Below are positions 1-13,256 of a stretch of 64,000 nucleotides of DNA, piece by piece; within the stretch, counting starts at the first letter, position 1; every line of letters starts with the position of its first letter. Where the stretch lies: contig NC_092225.1 of NCBI RefSeq assembly GCF_036320965.1, positions 79,810,113-79,874,112 of the forward strand, given 5' to 3'. The translations under genes and the position numbers were made by a program. The DNA is from Panulirus ornatus (taxonomy: Eukaryota; Arthropoda; Malacostraca; Decapoda; Palinuridae). The notes below the pieces were generated by a model. The model did not search any database and was not told where the DNA came from. It was given only the letters and a program-made list of their open reading frames with translations.

Positions 1-770
1 TGCGCACAACTCTATCCATAGCCCAGCCTCGCAACCATACAACATTGTTGGAACCACTATTCCTTCAAACATACCCATTTTTGCTTTCCGAGATAATGTT
101 CTCGACTTCCATACATTCTTCTAGGCCCCCAGAATTTTCGCCCCCTCCCCCACCCTATGATCCACTTCCGCTTCCATGGTTCCATCCGCTGCCAGATCCA
201 CTCCCAGATATCTAAAACACTTCACTTCCTCCAGTTTTTCTCCGTTCAAACTCACCTCCCAATTGACTTGACCCCCAACCCTACTGTACCTAATAACCTT
301 GCTCTTATTCACATTTACTCTTAACTTTCTTCTTCCACACACTTTACCAAACTCAGTCACCAGCTTCTGCAGTTTCTCACATGAATCAGCCACCAGCGCT
401 CTATCATCAGTGAACAACAACTGACTCACTTCCCAAGCTCTCTCATCCCCAACAGACTTCATACTTGCCCCTCTTTCCAAGACTCTTGCATTTACCTCCC
501 TAAACAACCCCATCCATAAACAAATTAAACAACCATGGAGACATCACAACACCCCTGCCGCAAACCTACATTCACTGAGAACCAATCACTTCCTCTCTTC
601 CTACACGTACACATGCCTTACATCCTCGATAAAAACTTTTCACTGCTTCTAACAACTTTCCTCCCACACCATATATTCTCAATACCTTCCACAGAGCATC
701 TCTATCAACTCTATCATATGCCTTCTCCAGATCCATAAATGCTACATACAAATCCATTTGCTTTTCTAAG
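1..770 (-). mobile_element. RTE-A LINE fragment, left arm of palindrome A
   Basis: This is reverse-transcriptase sequence read on the minus strand, from motif A (MDLEKAYDRVDRDALW) through the LLFTDDRALVADS catalytic box to the KCFRYLGVDLAADGT region. It runs off the left end of the window. It is a pseudogene: there is a frameshift near 120, another near 510-590, and the second-aspartate box reads TDDRAL instead of ADDTAL. Its 5' end at 770 abuts a plus-strand copy of the same element, giving a head-to-head inverted junction with AAG microhomology. Confidence 0.9.
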
Positions 771-2810
771 TGACAGGAGGTCAAGAGAAAGGTGCAAGAG
801 GTGAAAAAAAAGGGCAAATGAGGAGTTGGGGTGAGAGAGTATCATTAAATTTTAGGGAGAATAAAAAGATGATCTGGAAAGGAGGTAAAACAGTGCGCAG
901 ACCAAGGGAGCAAATGGGAACTTCAGTGAAGGGCGCAAATGGGGAGGCGATAATAAGTAGTGGTGATGTGAGAAGGAGATGGAGTGAGTATTTGAGTTTG
1001 TTGAATGTGTTTGATGATAGAGTGGCAGATATAGGGTGTTTTGGTCGAGTGTGGTGTGCAAAGTGAGAGGGTTAGGGAAGATGATTGGTAAACAGAGAAG
1101 AGGTAGTAAAAGCTTTGCGAAGATGGAAAAGCCAGGCAATAAGGCAGAAGGTTTGGAGTGGTATTATTTGCAGTGGTGATTTATTTAAAAAAGGGGGTGA
1201 CTGTATTATTGACTGGTTGGTAAGGTTATTTAATGTATGTATGACTCATGGTGAGGTGCCTGAGGATTGGCGGAATGCGTGCATAGTGCCATTGTACAAA
1301 GGCAAAGGGGATTAGAGTGAGTGCTCAAATTACAGAGGTATAAGTTTGTTGAGTATTCCTGGTAAATTATATGGGAGGGTATTGATTGAGAGGGTGAAGG
1401 CATGTACAGAGCATCAGATTGGGGAAGAGCAGTGTGTTTCAGAAGTGGTAGTGGATGTGTGGATCAGGTGTTTGCTTTGAAGAATGTATGTGAGAAATAC
1501 TTAGTAAAGCAAATGGATTTGTATGTAGCATTTATGGATCTGGAGAAGGCATATGATAGAGTTGATAGAGATGCTCTGTGGAAGGTATTAAGAATATATG
1601 GTGTGGGAGGCAAGTTGTTAGAAGCAGTGAAAAGTTTTTATCGAGGATGTAAGGCATGTGTACGTGTAGATAGAGAGGAAAGTGATTGGTTCTCAGTGAA
1701 TGTAGGTTTGCGGCAGGGATGTGTGATGTCTCCATGGTTGTTTAATTTGTTTATGGATGGGTTGTTAGGGAGGTGAATGGAAGAGTTTTGGAAAGAGGGG
1801 CAAGTATGAAGTCTGTTGGGGATGAGAGAGCTTGGGAAGTGAGTCAGTTGTTGTTCGCTGATGATACAGCGCTGGTGGCTGATTCATGTGAGAAACTGCA
1901 GAAGCTGGTGACTGAGTTTGGTAAAGTGTGTGAAAGAAGAAAGTTAAGAGTAAATGTGAATAAGAGCAAGGTTATTAGGTACAGTAGGGTTGAGGGTCAA
2001 GTCAATTGGGAGGTGAGTTTGAATGGAGAAAAACTGGAGGAAGTGAAGTGTTTTAGATATCTGGGAGTGGATCTGGCAGTGGATGGAACCATGGAAGCAG
2101 AAGTGGATCATAGGGTGGGGGAGGGGGCGAAAATTCTGGGAGCCTTGAAGAATGTGTGGAAGTCGAGAACATTATCTCGGACAGCAAAAATGGGTATGTT
2201 TGAAGGAATAGTGGTTCCAACAATGTTGTATGGTTGCGAGGCGTGGGCTATGGATAGAGTTGTGCGCAGGAGGATGGATGTGCTGGAAATGAGATGTTTG
2301 AGGACAATGTGTGGTGTGAGGTGGTTTGATTGAGTAAGTAACGTAAGGGTAAGAGAGATGTGTGGAAATAAAAAGAGCGTGGTTGAGAGAGCAGAAGAGG
2401 GTGTTTTGAAATGGTTTGGGCACATGGAGAGAATGAGTGAGGAAAGATTGACCAAGAGGATATATGAGTCGGAGGTGGAGGGAACGAGGAGAAGAGGGAG
2501 ACCAAATTGGAGGTGGAAAGATGGAGTGAAAAAGATTTTGTGTGATCGGGGCCTGAACATGCAGGAGGGTGAAAGGAGGGCAAGGAATAGAGTGAATTGG
2601 AGCGATGTGGTATACCAGGGTTGACGTGCTGTCAGTGGATTGAATCAGGGCATGTGAAGCGTCTGGGGTAAACCATGGAGGGCTGTGTAGGTATGTATAT
2701 TTGCGTGTGTGGACGTATGTATATACATGTGTATGGGGGTGGGTTGGGCCATTTCTTTCGTCTGTTTCCTTGCGCTACCTCGCAAACGCAGGAGACGGCG
2801 GCAAAAAAAA
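768..2810 (+). mobile_element. RTE-A LINE, right arm of palindrome A
   Basis: This 5'-truncated copy starts in the linker before the RT and runs to the 3' tail box and poly(A) at about 2803. Recognisable blocks are the linker (KKGQMRSWGERVSLNFRENKK), RT motif A near 1530, LRQGCVMSPWLFNLFMDG near 1710, FADDTALVADS near 1860, and the C-terminal LYGCEAWAMDRVVRRRMD to RGRPNWRWKDG near 2500. It is broken by several frameshifts, a TAG at 1313-1315 (AAG in the other copies) and a TGA near 2331 replacing CGA in the FDRVSN motif. The TAG and a Gly-to-Asp change near 1670 are shared with the copy at 7928-9958. Confidence 0.92.
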
Positions 2811-2824
2811 AAAAAAAAAAAAAA

Positions 2825-2880
<56 letters not shown>
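2803..2880. repeat. Poly(A) followed by (TA)n
   Basis: The LINE tail gives way to about 24 A and then a (TA)n tract with one TAAATA interruption. It ends exactly where a SINE-like repeat begins. It also produces spurious Tyr-Ile reading frames in both directions. Confidence 0.97.
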
Positions 2881-2885
<5 letters not shown>

Positions 2886-3130
2886 GGGGATAGGGGAGAA
2901 AGAATACTTCCCACGTATTCCCTGCGTGTCGTAGAAGGCAACTAAAAGGGGAGGGAGCGGGGGGCTGGAAATCCTCCCCTCTTTTTATTTTTTTTTTTTT
3001 TTTTATTTTTCCAAAAGAAGGAACAGAGAAGGGGGCCAGGTGAGGATATTCCCTCAAAGGCCCAGTTCTCTGTTCTTAACGCTACCTCGCTAACGCGGGA
3101 AATGGCGAATAGTTTGAAAGAAAAGAAAAA
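2881..3130 (+). mobile_element. SINE-like repeat, copy 1
   Basis: This is a complete copy of the family. In order it has a CCCTGGGGATAGGGGAGAAAG head, a GTGTCGTAGAAGGC block, a GC-rich block with GGGGAGG and its inverted complement CCTCCCC, a T-rich spacer, CCAAAAGAAGGAACAGAG, GGATATTCCCTCAAAGGCCC, and the tail box CGCTACCTCGCTAACGCGGG followed by an A-rich end. There is no coding potential and no clear tRNA A or B box. It is flanked by (TA)n on both sides. Confidence 0.85.
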
Positions 3131-3187
3131 AAAAAAATATATATATATATATATATAATCTTGTAATATATATATATAATCTTGTAA
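3131..3187. repeat. A-rich tail and interrupted (TA)n
   Basis: The SINE A-tail runs into two (TA)n blocks, each followed by ATCTTGTAAT. This is a small tandem duplication at the 3' junction. Confidence 0.9.
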
Positions 3188-4140
<953 letters not shown>

Positions 4141-4165
4141 AAAATATATATATATATATATATAT

Positions 4166-4339
4166 TCTTTCTTTTCTTTCATACTATTCGCCATTTCCCG
4201 CATTAGCGAGGTAGCGTTAAGAACAGAGGACTGGGCCTTAGAGGGAATATCCTCACCTGGCCCCCTTCGCTGTTCCTTCTTTTGGAAAAAAAAAAAAAAA
4301 AAAAATGAGAGGGGAGGATTTCCAGCCCCCCGCTCCCTT
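4166..4339 (-). mobile_element. SINE-like repeat, copy 3 (5'-truncated, inverted)
   Basis: Minus-strand copy with tail box (CCCGCATTAGCGAGGTAGCG on the plus strand), the GGCCT/GGGAATATCC block, poly(A) spacer and GC-rich block. It stops at 4339, before the family head. With copy 2 it forms an imperfect inverted repeat around a (TA)n loop. Confidence 0.87.
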
Positions 4340-5143
4340 AATAAAAAAATATCTACGAAACCTAATAATCCATACTGGAACTCTTCTCATGTCATTTAAA
4401 AAATGATACAATTATTTTCACCCTAACTTCAATGTGCATGGCATGTAAGGGGAGGACACTATATTTCCCTCTCATCAAATTACTGAGGAAAACTTTTATG
4501 ATTGCTGTGTAACAATTTGGGCACTGATGACAGAGTTGTCTGAGAAGAAAAGGACCACTGTAGTTGGAGAACTGTGATCCACTGCACTTTGGCAAGAAAG
4601 CAGATAACTGTAATATGCAAAAAACTGTAAAATATGAAATAAGATAAATGTAAAAAAGTGCGACTACAAGTGAAAAAATCATTTATTTATATGGTTTGAG
4701 GGAGAAACATTTAAAGTCTATCATGTGTTGAAATTAGCATAAAATGCCATTTTGAATATGATGTAACACATTCCAAAAATATAAAGTAGTTCTTTTTTGT
4801 AAGATACCATAAGGAAGTTTGAGAAAATAAAATAGTCTAAAAATCAATGTAAAAAAAGGAAATCAGTTTCTTATATATTTACATACATAATGCACTGTGG
4901 AATTAAACAAGATTTGAATATCTGAAGGCCTCAAGACCTTATGGCACTTTAGAATTGGAGTATAATGCACAGACTTATGATAATGTGCTTCAACTTGTAA
5001 CAAGCTGGAAAAAATTGTCTAAATATTTTCAAAGTCTATGAGAATTTTCTCTTTTCATAAATTTTGTTCATGGACATTCACCATTTCCTGCAATAACAAA
5101 GTATGCAAGGAACAGATGAAAAAATGGCTCCTACACACATATC

Positions 5144-5148
<5 letters not shown>
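4340..5148. other. Unannotated sequence
   Basis: AT-rich sequence with stops in all frames. Nothing is recognised. Confidence 0.6.

Positions 5149-5192
<44 letters not shown>
5149..5192. repeat. (AT)n microsatellite
   Basis: A pure AT dinucleotide tract that ends at the head of SINE-like copy 4. Confidence 0.97.
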
Positions 5193-5195
<3 letters not shown>

Positions 5196-5418
5196 CCCTG
5201 GGGATAGGGGAGAAAGAATACTTCCCACGTATTCCCTGCGTGTCGTAGAAGGCGACTAAAAGGGGAGGGAGCGGGGGGCTGGAAATCCTCCCTTCTCATT
5301 ATTTTTTTTTAATTTTCCAAAAGGAACAGAGAACGGGGCCAGGTAAGGATATTCCCTCAAAGGCCCATTCCTCTGTTCTTAACGCTACCTCGCTAATGCG
5401 GGAAATGGCGAATAGTTT

Positions 5419-5420
<2 letters not shown>
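5193..5420 (+). mobile_element. SINE-like repeat, copy 4
   Basis: A near-complete family copy with a short T spacer. The tail box reads CGCTACCTCGCTAATGCGGG. Poly(A) and (TA)n follow it. Confidence 0.87.

Positions 5421-5485
<65 letters not shown>
5421..5485. repeat. Poly(A) and (TA)n
   Basis: The A-tail of the SINE continues into about 50 bp of TA. The tract ends inside the ATGTATA sequence of the adjoining LINE endonuclease fragment. Confidence 0.95.
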
Positions 5486-5489
<4 letters not shown>

Positions 5490-6531
5490 TCCCACTCAAT
5501 TTCATTTTTTCCCTGCAAAAATCGTCCAAATGCCTCTCTCTTCTCTTTCACTAATACTCTTACTTCTTCATCCCACCACTCACTACCCTTTCTAATCAAC
5601 CCACCTCCCACTCTTCTCATGCCACAAGCATCTTTTGCGCAATCCATCACTGATTCCCTAAATACATCCCATTCCTCCCCCACTCCCCTTACTTCCATTG
5701 TTCTCACCTTTTTCCATTCTGTACTCAGTCTCTCCTGGTACTTTCTCACACAAGTCTCCTTCCCAAGCTCACTTACTCTCACCATCCTCTTCACCCCAAC
5801 ATTCACTCTTCTTTTCTGAAAACCCATACAAAACTTCACCTTAGCCTCCACAAGATAATGATCAGACATCCCTCCAGTTGCACCTCTCAGCACATTAACA
5901 TCCAAAAGTCTCTCTTTCGCGCGCCTGTCAATTAACACGTAATCCAATAACACTCTCTGGCCATCTCTCCTACTTATATAAGTATACTTATGTATATCTC
6001 GCTTTTTAAACCAGGTATTCCCAATCATCAGTCCTTTTTCAGCACATAAATCTACAAGCTCTTCACCATTTCCATTTACAACACTGAACACCCCAGTTAT
6101 ACCAATTATTCCCTCAACTGCCACATTACTCACCTTTGCATTCGAATCACCCATCACTATAACCCGGTCTCGTGCATCAAAACCACTAACACACTCATTC
6201 AGCTGCTCCCAAAACACTTGCCTCTCATGATCTTTCTTCTCATGCCCAGGTGCATATGCACCAATAATCACCCATCTCTCTCCATCAACTTTCAGTTTTA
6301 CCCATATTAATCGAGAATTTACTTTCTTACATTCTATCACATACTCCCACAACTCCTGTTTCAGGAGTATTGCTACTCCTTCCCTTGCTCCTGTCTTCTC
6401 ACTAACCCCTGACTTTACTCCCAAGACATTCCCAAACCACTCTTCCCCTTTACCCTTGACCTTCGTTTCACTCAGAGCCAAAACATCCAGGTTCCTTTCC
6501 TCAAACATACTAACTATCTCTCCTTTTTCAT
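5486..6531 (-). mobile_element. RTE LINE endonuclease fragment, both ends in (TA)n
   Basis: Minus-strand 5' part of the LINE, open from about 6530 to 5486. It is an AP-endonuclease (exonuclease-endonuclease-phosphatase fold), which nicks target DNA for target-primed reverse transcription. Visible motifs in order are LALSETKVKGKGEEWFGN, the catalytic-Glu region SETK, GAYAPGHEKKDHERQVFWEQL, MGDSNAKVSN (usually GDFNA or GDLNA), TYISRRDGQRVLLDYVLIDRR and GMSDHYLVEAKVKF with the catalytic SDH. A linker follows to FLQGKNEIEWEMY. It lacks RT and 3' UTR, and both boundaries fall where LINE sequence runs into TA repeats. It is the best-preserved endonuclease domain in the window. Confidence 0.9.
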
Positions 6532-6541
6532 ATATATATAT

Positions 6542-6616
<75 letters not shown>

Positions 6617-6617
6617 T
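6532..6617. repeat. (TA)n and poly(T)
   Basis: About 67 bp of TA with a TACATACA interruption, then about 19 T. The T run is the poly(A) tail of the minus-strand LINE that follows. Confidence 0.95.
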
Positions 6618-7930
6618 TTATACTTTGTCGCTGTCTCCCGCGTTTGCGAGGTAGCGCAAGGAAACAGACGAAAGAAATGGCCCAACCCCCCCCCATACAC
6701 ATGTATATACATACGTCCACACACGCAAATATACATACCTACACAGCTTTCCATGGTTTACCCCAGACGCTTCACATGCCTTGATTCAATCCACTGACAG
6801 CACGTCAACCCCGGTATACCACATCGCTCCAATTCACTCTATTCCTTGCCCTCCTTTCACCCTCCTGCATGTTCAGGCCCCGATCACACAAAATCTTTTT
6901 CACTCCATCTTTCCACCTCCAATTTGGTCTCCCTCTTCTCCTTGCTCCCTCCACCTCCGACACATATATTCTCTTGGTCAATCTTTCCTCACTCATCCTC
7001 TCCATGTGTCCAAACCACTTCAAAACACCCTCTTCTGCTCTCTCAACTACGCTCTTTTTATTTCCACACATCTCTCTTACCCTTACGTTACTCACTCGAT
7101 CAAACCACCTCACACCACACAATGTCCTCAAACATCTCATTTCCAGCACATCCATCCTCCTGCGCACAACTCTATCCATAGCCCACGCCTCGCAACCATA
7201 CAACATTGTTGGAACCACTATTCCTTCAAACATACCCATTTTTGCTTTCCGAGATAATGTTCTCGACTTCCACACATTCTTCAAGGCCCCCAGAATTTTC
7301 GCCCCCTCCCCCACCCTATGATCCACTTCCGCTTCCATGGTTCCATCCGCTGCCAGATCCACTCCCAGATATCTAAAACACTTCACTTCCTCCAGTTTTT
7401 CTCCGTTCAAACTCACCTCCCAATTGACTTGACCCTCAACCCTACTGTACCTAATAACCTTGCTCTTATTCACATTTACTCTTAACTTTCTTCTTCCACA
7501 CACTTTACCAAACTAAGTCACCAGCTTCTGCAGTTTCTCACATGAATCAGCCACCAGCGCTGTATCATCAGTGAACAACAACTGACTCACTTCCCAAGCT
7601 CTCTCATCCCCAACAGACTTCATACTTGCCCCTCTTTCCAAGACTCTTGCATTTACCTCCCTAACAACCCCATCCATAAACAAATTAAACAACCATGGAG
7701 ACATCACACACCCCTGCCGCAAACCTACATTCACTGAGAACCAATCACTTTCCTCTCTTCCTACACGTACACATGCCTTACATCCTCGATAAAAACTTTT
7801 CACTGCTTCTAACAACTTTCCTCCCACACCATATATTCTCAATACCTTCCACAGAGCATCTCTATCAACTCTATCATATGCCTTCTCCAGATCCATAAAT
7901 GCTACATACAAATCCATTTGCTTTTCTAAG
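6618..7930 (-). mobile_element. RTE-A LINE, left arm of palindrome B
   Basis: Minus-strand 3' half of the element: tail box at 6640-6660, short 3' UTR, C-terminal region and RT back to motif A near 7880. The frame is open from 7503 to 6805 (MCGRRKLRVNV to SDVVYRG) and is broken once at a TAG near 7515 (TEFG to T*FG). The 5' end at 7930 joins the plus-strand arm at the same sequence as in palindrome A. Confidence 0.93.
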
Positions 7931-9958
7931 AGACAGGAGGTCAAGAGAAAGGTGCAAGAGGTGAAAAAAAGGGCAAATGAGAGTTGGGGTGAGAGAGTAT
8001 CATTAAATTTTAGGGAGAATAAAAAGATGTTCTGGAAGGAGGTAAACAAAGTGCGCAAGACAAGGGAGCAAATGGGAACTTCAGTGAAGGGCGCAAATGG
8101 GGAGGCGATAATAAGTAGTGGTGATGTGAGAAGGAGATGGAGTGAGTATTTTGAAGGTTTGTTGAATGTGTTTGATGATAGAGTGGCAGATATAGGGTGT
8201 TTTGGTCGAGGTGGTGTGCAAAGTGAGAGGGTTAGGGAAGATGATTTGGTAAACAGAGAAGAGGTAGTAAAAGCTTTGCCGAAGATGAAAGCTGGCAAGG
8301 CAGCAGGTTTGGATGGTATTGCAGTGGAATTTATTAAAAAAGGGGGTGACTGTATTATTGACTGGTTGGTAAGGTTATTTAATGTATGTATGACTCATGG
8401 TGAGGTGCCTGAGGATTGGCGGAATGCGTGCATAGTGCCATTGTACAAAGGCAAAGGGGATTAGAGTGAGTGCTCAAATTACAGAGGTATAAGTTTGTTG
8501 AGTATTCCTGGTAAATTATATGGGAGGGTATTGATTGAGAGGGTGAAGGCATGTACAGAGCATCAGATTGGGGAAGAGCAGTGTGGTTTCAGAAGTGGTA
8601 GAGGCTGTGTGGATCAGGTGTTTGCTTTGAAGAATGTATGTGAGAAATACTTAGTAAAGCAAATGGATTTGTATGTAGCATTTATAGATCTGGAGAAGGC
8701 ATATGATAGAGTTGATAGAGATGCTCTGTGGAAGGTATCAAGAATATATGGTGTGGGAGGCAAGTTGTTAGAAGCAGTGAAAAGTTTTTATTGAGGATGT
8801 AAGGCATGTGTACGTGTAGATAGAGAGGAAAGTGATTGGTTCTCAGTGAATGTAGGTTTGCGGCAGGGATGTGTGATGTCTCCATGGTTGTTAATTTGTT
8901 TATGGATGGGGTTGTTAGGGAGGTGAATGCAAGAGTTTTGGAAAGAGGGGCAAGTATGAAGTCTGTTGGGGAAGAGAGAGCTTGGGAAGTGAGTCAGTTG
9001 TTGTTCGCTGATGATACAGCGCTGGTGGCTGATTCATGTGAGAAACTGCAGAAGCTGGTGACTGAGTTTGGTAAAGTGTGTGAAAGAAGAAAGTTAAGAG
9101 TAAATGTGAATAAGAGCAAGGTTATTAGGTACAGTAGGGTTGAGGGTCAAGTCAATTGGGAGGTAAGTTTGAATGGAGAAAAACTGGAGGAAGTAAAGTG
9201 TTTTAGATATCTGGGAGTGGATCTGGCAGCGGATGGAATCATGGAAGCGGAAGTGGATCATAGGGTGGGGGAGGGGGTGAAAATCCTGGGAGCCTTGAAG
9301 AATGTGTGGAAGTCGAGAACATTATCTCGGAAAGCAAAAATGGGTATGTTTGAAGGAATAGTGGTTCAAACAATTTTTTATGGTTGCGAGGCGTTGGCTA
9401 TGGATAGAGTTGTGCGCAGGAGGATGGATGTGCTGGAAATGAGATGTTTGAGGACAATGTGTGGTGTGAGGTGGTTTGATCGAGTAAGTAACGTAAGGGT
9501 AAGAGAGATGTGTGGAAATAAAAAGAGCGTGGTTGAGAGAGCAAAAGAGGGTGTTTTGAAATGGTTTGGGCACATGGAGAGAATGAGTGAGGAAAGATTG
9601 ACCAAGAGGATATATGTGTCGGAGGTGGAGGGAACGAGAAGTGGGCGACCAAATTGGAGGCGGAAAGATGGAGTGAAAAAGATTTTGTGTGATCGGGGCC
9701 TGAACATAAAGGAGGGTGAAAGGAGGGCAAGGAATAGAGTGAATTGGATCGATGTGGTATACCGGGGTTGACGTGCTGTCAGTGGATTAAACCAGTGCAT
9801 GTGAAGCGTCTGGGGTAAACCATGGAAAGCTGTGTAGGTATGTATATTTGCGTGTGTTGACGTATGTATATTCATGTGTATGGGGGGGGTTGGGCCATTT
9901 CTTTCGTCTGTTTCCTTGCGCTACCTCGCAAACGCGGGAGACAGCGACAAAGTATAAT
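7928..9958 (+). mobile_element. RTE-A LINE, right arm of palindrome B
   Basis: Starts at GACAGGAGGTCAAGAG in the linker and continues through RT and the C-terminal region to the tail box at about 9935. The linker frame is open to a TAG at 8462-8464, shared with palindrome A. A TGA replaces CGA near 8792 in SFYRGCK, a one-base loss near 8892 shifts MSPWLFN, and the RGRP region near 9635 has lost six bases. It is not functional. Confidence 0.93.
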
Positions 9959-9967
9959 AATAAAATA

Positions 9968-9970
<3 letters not shown>

Positions 9971-10034
<64 letters not shown>
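9971..10034. repeat. (TA)n between two LINE copies
   Basis: The 3' tail of one RTE-A copy leads into about 64 bp of TA. This ends at ATGGATTTG, where the next plus-strand copy begins inside RT motif A. Confidence 0.97.
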
Positions 10035-10037
<3 letters not shown>

Positions 10038-11325
10038 ATTTGTATGTAGCATTTATGGATCTGGAGAAGGCATATGATAGAGTTGATAGAGATGCTCTGT
10101 GGAAGGTATTAAGAATATATGGTGTGGGAGGCAAGTTGTTAGAAGCAGTGAAAAGTTTTTATCGAGGATGTAAGGCATGTGTACGTGTAGGAAGAGAGGA
10201 AAGTGATTGGTTCTCAGTGAATGTAGGTTTGTGGCAGGGGTGTGTGATGTCTCCATGGTTGTTTAATTTGTTTATGGATGGGGTTGTTAGGGAGGTGAAT
10301 GCAAGAGTTTTGGAAAGAGGGGCAAGTATGAAGTCTGTTGGGGATGAGAGAGCTTGGGAAGTGAGTCAGTTGTTGTTCACTGATGATACAGCGCTGGTGG
10401 CTGATTCATGTGAGAAACTGCAGAAGCTGGTGACTGAGTTTGGTAAAGTGAGTGAAAGAAGAAAGTTAAGAGTAAATGTGAATAAGAGCAAGGTTATTAG
10501 GTACAGTAGGGTTGAGGGTCAAGTCAATTGGGAGGTGAGTTTGAATGGAGAAAAACTGGAGGAAGTGAAGTGTTTTAGATATCTGGGAGTGGATCTGGCA
10601 GCGGATGGAACCATGAAAGCGGAAGTGGATCATAGGGTGGGGGAGGGGGCGAAAATTCTGGGAGCCTTGAAGAATGTGTGGAAGTCGAGAACATTATCTC
10701 AGAAAGCAAAAATGGGTATGTTTGAAGGAATAGTGGTTCCAACAATGTTGTATGGTTGCGAGGCGTGGGCGATGGATAGAGTTGTGCGCAGGAGGATGGA
10801 TGTGCTGGAAATGAGATGTTTGAGGACAATGTGTGGTGTGAGGTGGTTTGATCGAGAAAGTAACGTAAGGGTAAGAGAGATGTGTGGAAATAAAAAGAGC
10901 GTGGTTGAGAGAGCAGAAGAGGGTGTTTTGAAATGGTTTGGGCACATGGAGAGAATGAGTGAGGAAAGATTGACCAAGAGGATATATGTGTCAGAGGTGG
11001 AGGGAACGAGGAGAAGAGGGAGACCAAATTGGAGGTGGAAAGATGGAGTGAAAAAGATTTTGTGTGATCGGGGCCTGAACATGCAGGAGGGTGAAAGGAG
11101 GGCAAGGAATAGAGTGAATTGGAGCGATGTGGTATACCGGGGTTGACGTGCTGTCGGTGGATGGAATCAAGGCATGTGAAGCGTCTGGGGTAAACCATGG
11201 AAAGCTGTGTAGGTATGTGTATTTGCGTGTGGACGTATGTATATACATGTGTATGGGGGTGGGTTGGGCCATTTCTTTCGTCCGTTTCCTTGCGCTACCT
11301 CGCAAACGCGGGAGACAGCGACAAA
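10035..11325 (+). mobile_element. RTE-A LINE, RT-to-tail copy with open frame
   Basis: A 5'-truncated copy starting at MDLYVAFMDLEKAYDRV and open for about 370 codons to WSDVVYRG and stop at 11146. Motif B (GLWQGCVMSPW) has Trp where other copies have Arg, and the catalytic box reads LLFTDDTALVADS. The short 3' UTR and tail box end at about 11325 with A-rich sequence. The (TA)n in front is fused in frame, but there is no reason to think it is translated. Confidence 0.93.
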
Positions 11326-11350
11326 GCAAAAAAAAAAAAGAAAAAAAAAA

Positions 11351-11424
11351 TGTATGTGAGTGGTTAGGCCTTTCTTTGCCTGTTTTCCTTGTGCTGCCTT
11401 GCTGATGCGGGAAACAGCAATTAA
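11351..11424 (+). mobile_element. Isolated RTE 3'-tail fragment
   Basis: Only the last part of the LINE 3' UTR is present: GTGAGTGGTTAGGCC, TTTCTTTGCCTG and a diverged tail box GTGCTGCCTTGCTGATGCGGG. It lies directly after the poly(A) of the preceding full tail, so two tails are stacked. Confidence 0.75.
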
Positions 11425-12967
11425 TTGAGGGTATAATTGGTGTACATGGGGTGTTCAGTGATGTCAATGGAAATGGTGAAGAGCTTGTAGATCTGAGTGC
11501 TGAAAAAAGATTGGTGATTGGGAATACCTGGTTTAAAAAGAAAGATATAAATCGGTGAAGGGGGGGCTAATAGGGAGGTAATAACAAGTAGCGGTGATGC
11601 GAGGAGATGGAGTGAGTATTTTGAAGGTTTGTTGAATGTGTTAGGTGATAGACTGGCAGATATAGGGTGTTTTGGTCAAGGTGGTGTGTGAAGTGAGAGG
11701 GTTAGGGAGAATGGTTTGGTAATTAGAGAAGAGGTAGTGAAAGCTTTGTGGAAGATGAAAGCCAGCAAGGTGGTGGGTTTGGATGGTATTGCTGTAGAAT
11801 TTATCAAAAAAGGGGGTGACTGTGTTGTTGACTGGTTGGTGAGGATAATCAAAGTATGTATGGCTCATGGTGAAGTGCATGAGGATTGGCAGAATGCATG
11901 CATAGTGCCATTGTACAAAGGCAAAGGGAATAAAAGTGAGTGCTCAAATTACAGAGGTATAAGTTTGTTGAGTATTCCTGGGAAATTATTTGGGAGGTTA
12001 TTGATTGAGAGGGTAAAGGCATGTACAGAGCATCAGATTGGGGAAGAGCAGTGTGGTTTCAGAAGTGGTAGAGGATGTCAGGATCAGGTGTTTCCTTTGA
12101 AGAATGTATGTGAGAAATACTTAGAAAAACAAATGGATTTGTATGTAGCATTTATGGACCTAGAGAAGGCATATGATAGAGTTGATAGAGATGCTTTGTG
12201 GAAGGCATTAAGAGTATATGGTGTGGGAGGTAAGTTGCTAGGAGCAGTGAAAAGTTTTCATCGAGGATGTAAGACGTGTATGAGTAGGAAGAGAGGAAAG
12301 TGATTGGTTCTCAGTGAATGTCGGTTTGCGGCAGGGGTGCGTGATGTCTCCATGGGTGTTCAATTTGTTTATGGATGGGGATGCTAGGGAGGTGAATGCA
12401 AGAGTTTAGGCGAGAGGGGCAAGTATGCAGTCTGTTGTGGATGAGAGTGCTTGGGAAGTGAGTCAGTTGTTGTTCGCTGATGATACAGCACTGGTTGCTG
12501 ATTCGGGTGAAGCTGGTGACTGAGTTCGGTAAAGTGTGTGAAAGAAGAAAGCTGAGAGTAAATGTCAATAAGAGCAAGGTTATTAGGTACAGTAGGGTTG
12601 AGGGACAAATCAATTGGGAAGTAACTTTGAAAGGAGAAAAACTGGAGGAAGTGAAGTGTTTTAGATATTTGGGAGTGGATTTGGCAGCAGATGGGACCAT
12701 GGAAGCAGAAGTGAGTCACAGGGTGGGAGAAGGGGTGAAAGTTCTGGGAGCATTGAAAAATGTGTAGGAGGCAAGAACATTATCTTGGAAAGCAAAAATG
12801 GGTATGTTTGAAGGAATAGTTTTTCCAACAATGTTATATGGTGGTGTGGTGTGGGCTATAGATAGAGCTGTGCGAAGGAGGGTGGATGAGTTGGAAATGA
12901 GATGTTTGAGGACAATATGTGGTGTGAGATGGTTTGATCGAGTAAGTAATGAAAGGGTAAGAGAGAC
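11425..12967 (+). mobile_element. RTE-B LINE, older copy, first part
   Basis: Starts in the endonuclease (GVFSDVNGNGEELVDLSAEKRLVIGNTWFKK). Near 11552 it jumps over the end of the endonuclease to the linker (GANREVITSSGDA). RT follows with several frameshifts and stops. The element breaks off at 12967 inside the VRE-MCGNKK coding region and resumes at 13938, so about 970 bp has been inserted here. Confidence 0.88.
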
Positions 12968-13213
12968 TTTTCTTTTCTTTCAAACTATTCGCCATTTCCT
13001 GCGTTAGCGAGGTAGCGTTAAGGACAGAGAACTGGGCCTTTGAGGGAATATCCTCATCTGGTCCCCTTCTCCGTTCCTTCTTTTGGAAAATTAAGAAAAA
13101 AAAATAATGAGAGGGGAGGATTTCCAGCCCCCCGCTCCCTTCCCTTTTAGGCGCCTTCTACGACACGCAGGGAATACGTGGGAAGTATTCTTTCTCCCCT
13201 ATCCCCAGGGGGA
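12968..13213 (-). mobile_element. SINE-like repeat, copy 5, inside a LINE
   Basis: A complete minus-strand copy with tail box near 13000, GC-rich block near 13110-13145 and head near 13190-13212. It starts at the exact base where the RTE-B copy is interrupted and leads into TA and GT repeats at its 5' side. Confidence 0.87.
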
Positions 13214-13256
13214 TATACATATATATATATAGTGTGTGTGTGTGTGTGTGTGTGTA
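13214..13256. repeat. (TA)n-(GT)n compound microsatellite
   Basis: A short ATATACATATATATATA tract followed by about 13 GT units. It borders the head of SINE-like copy 5. Confidence 0.95.

Noticed and set aside
2881..3130. tRNA- or 5S-derived promoter in the SINE-like repeat
   Set aside because: I could not find convincing A and B boxes, so its promoter origin is left open.
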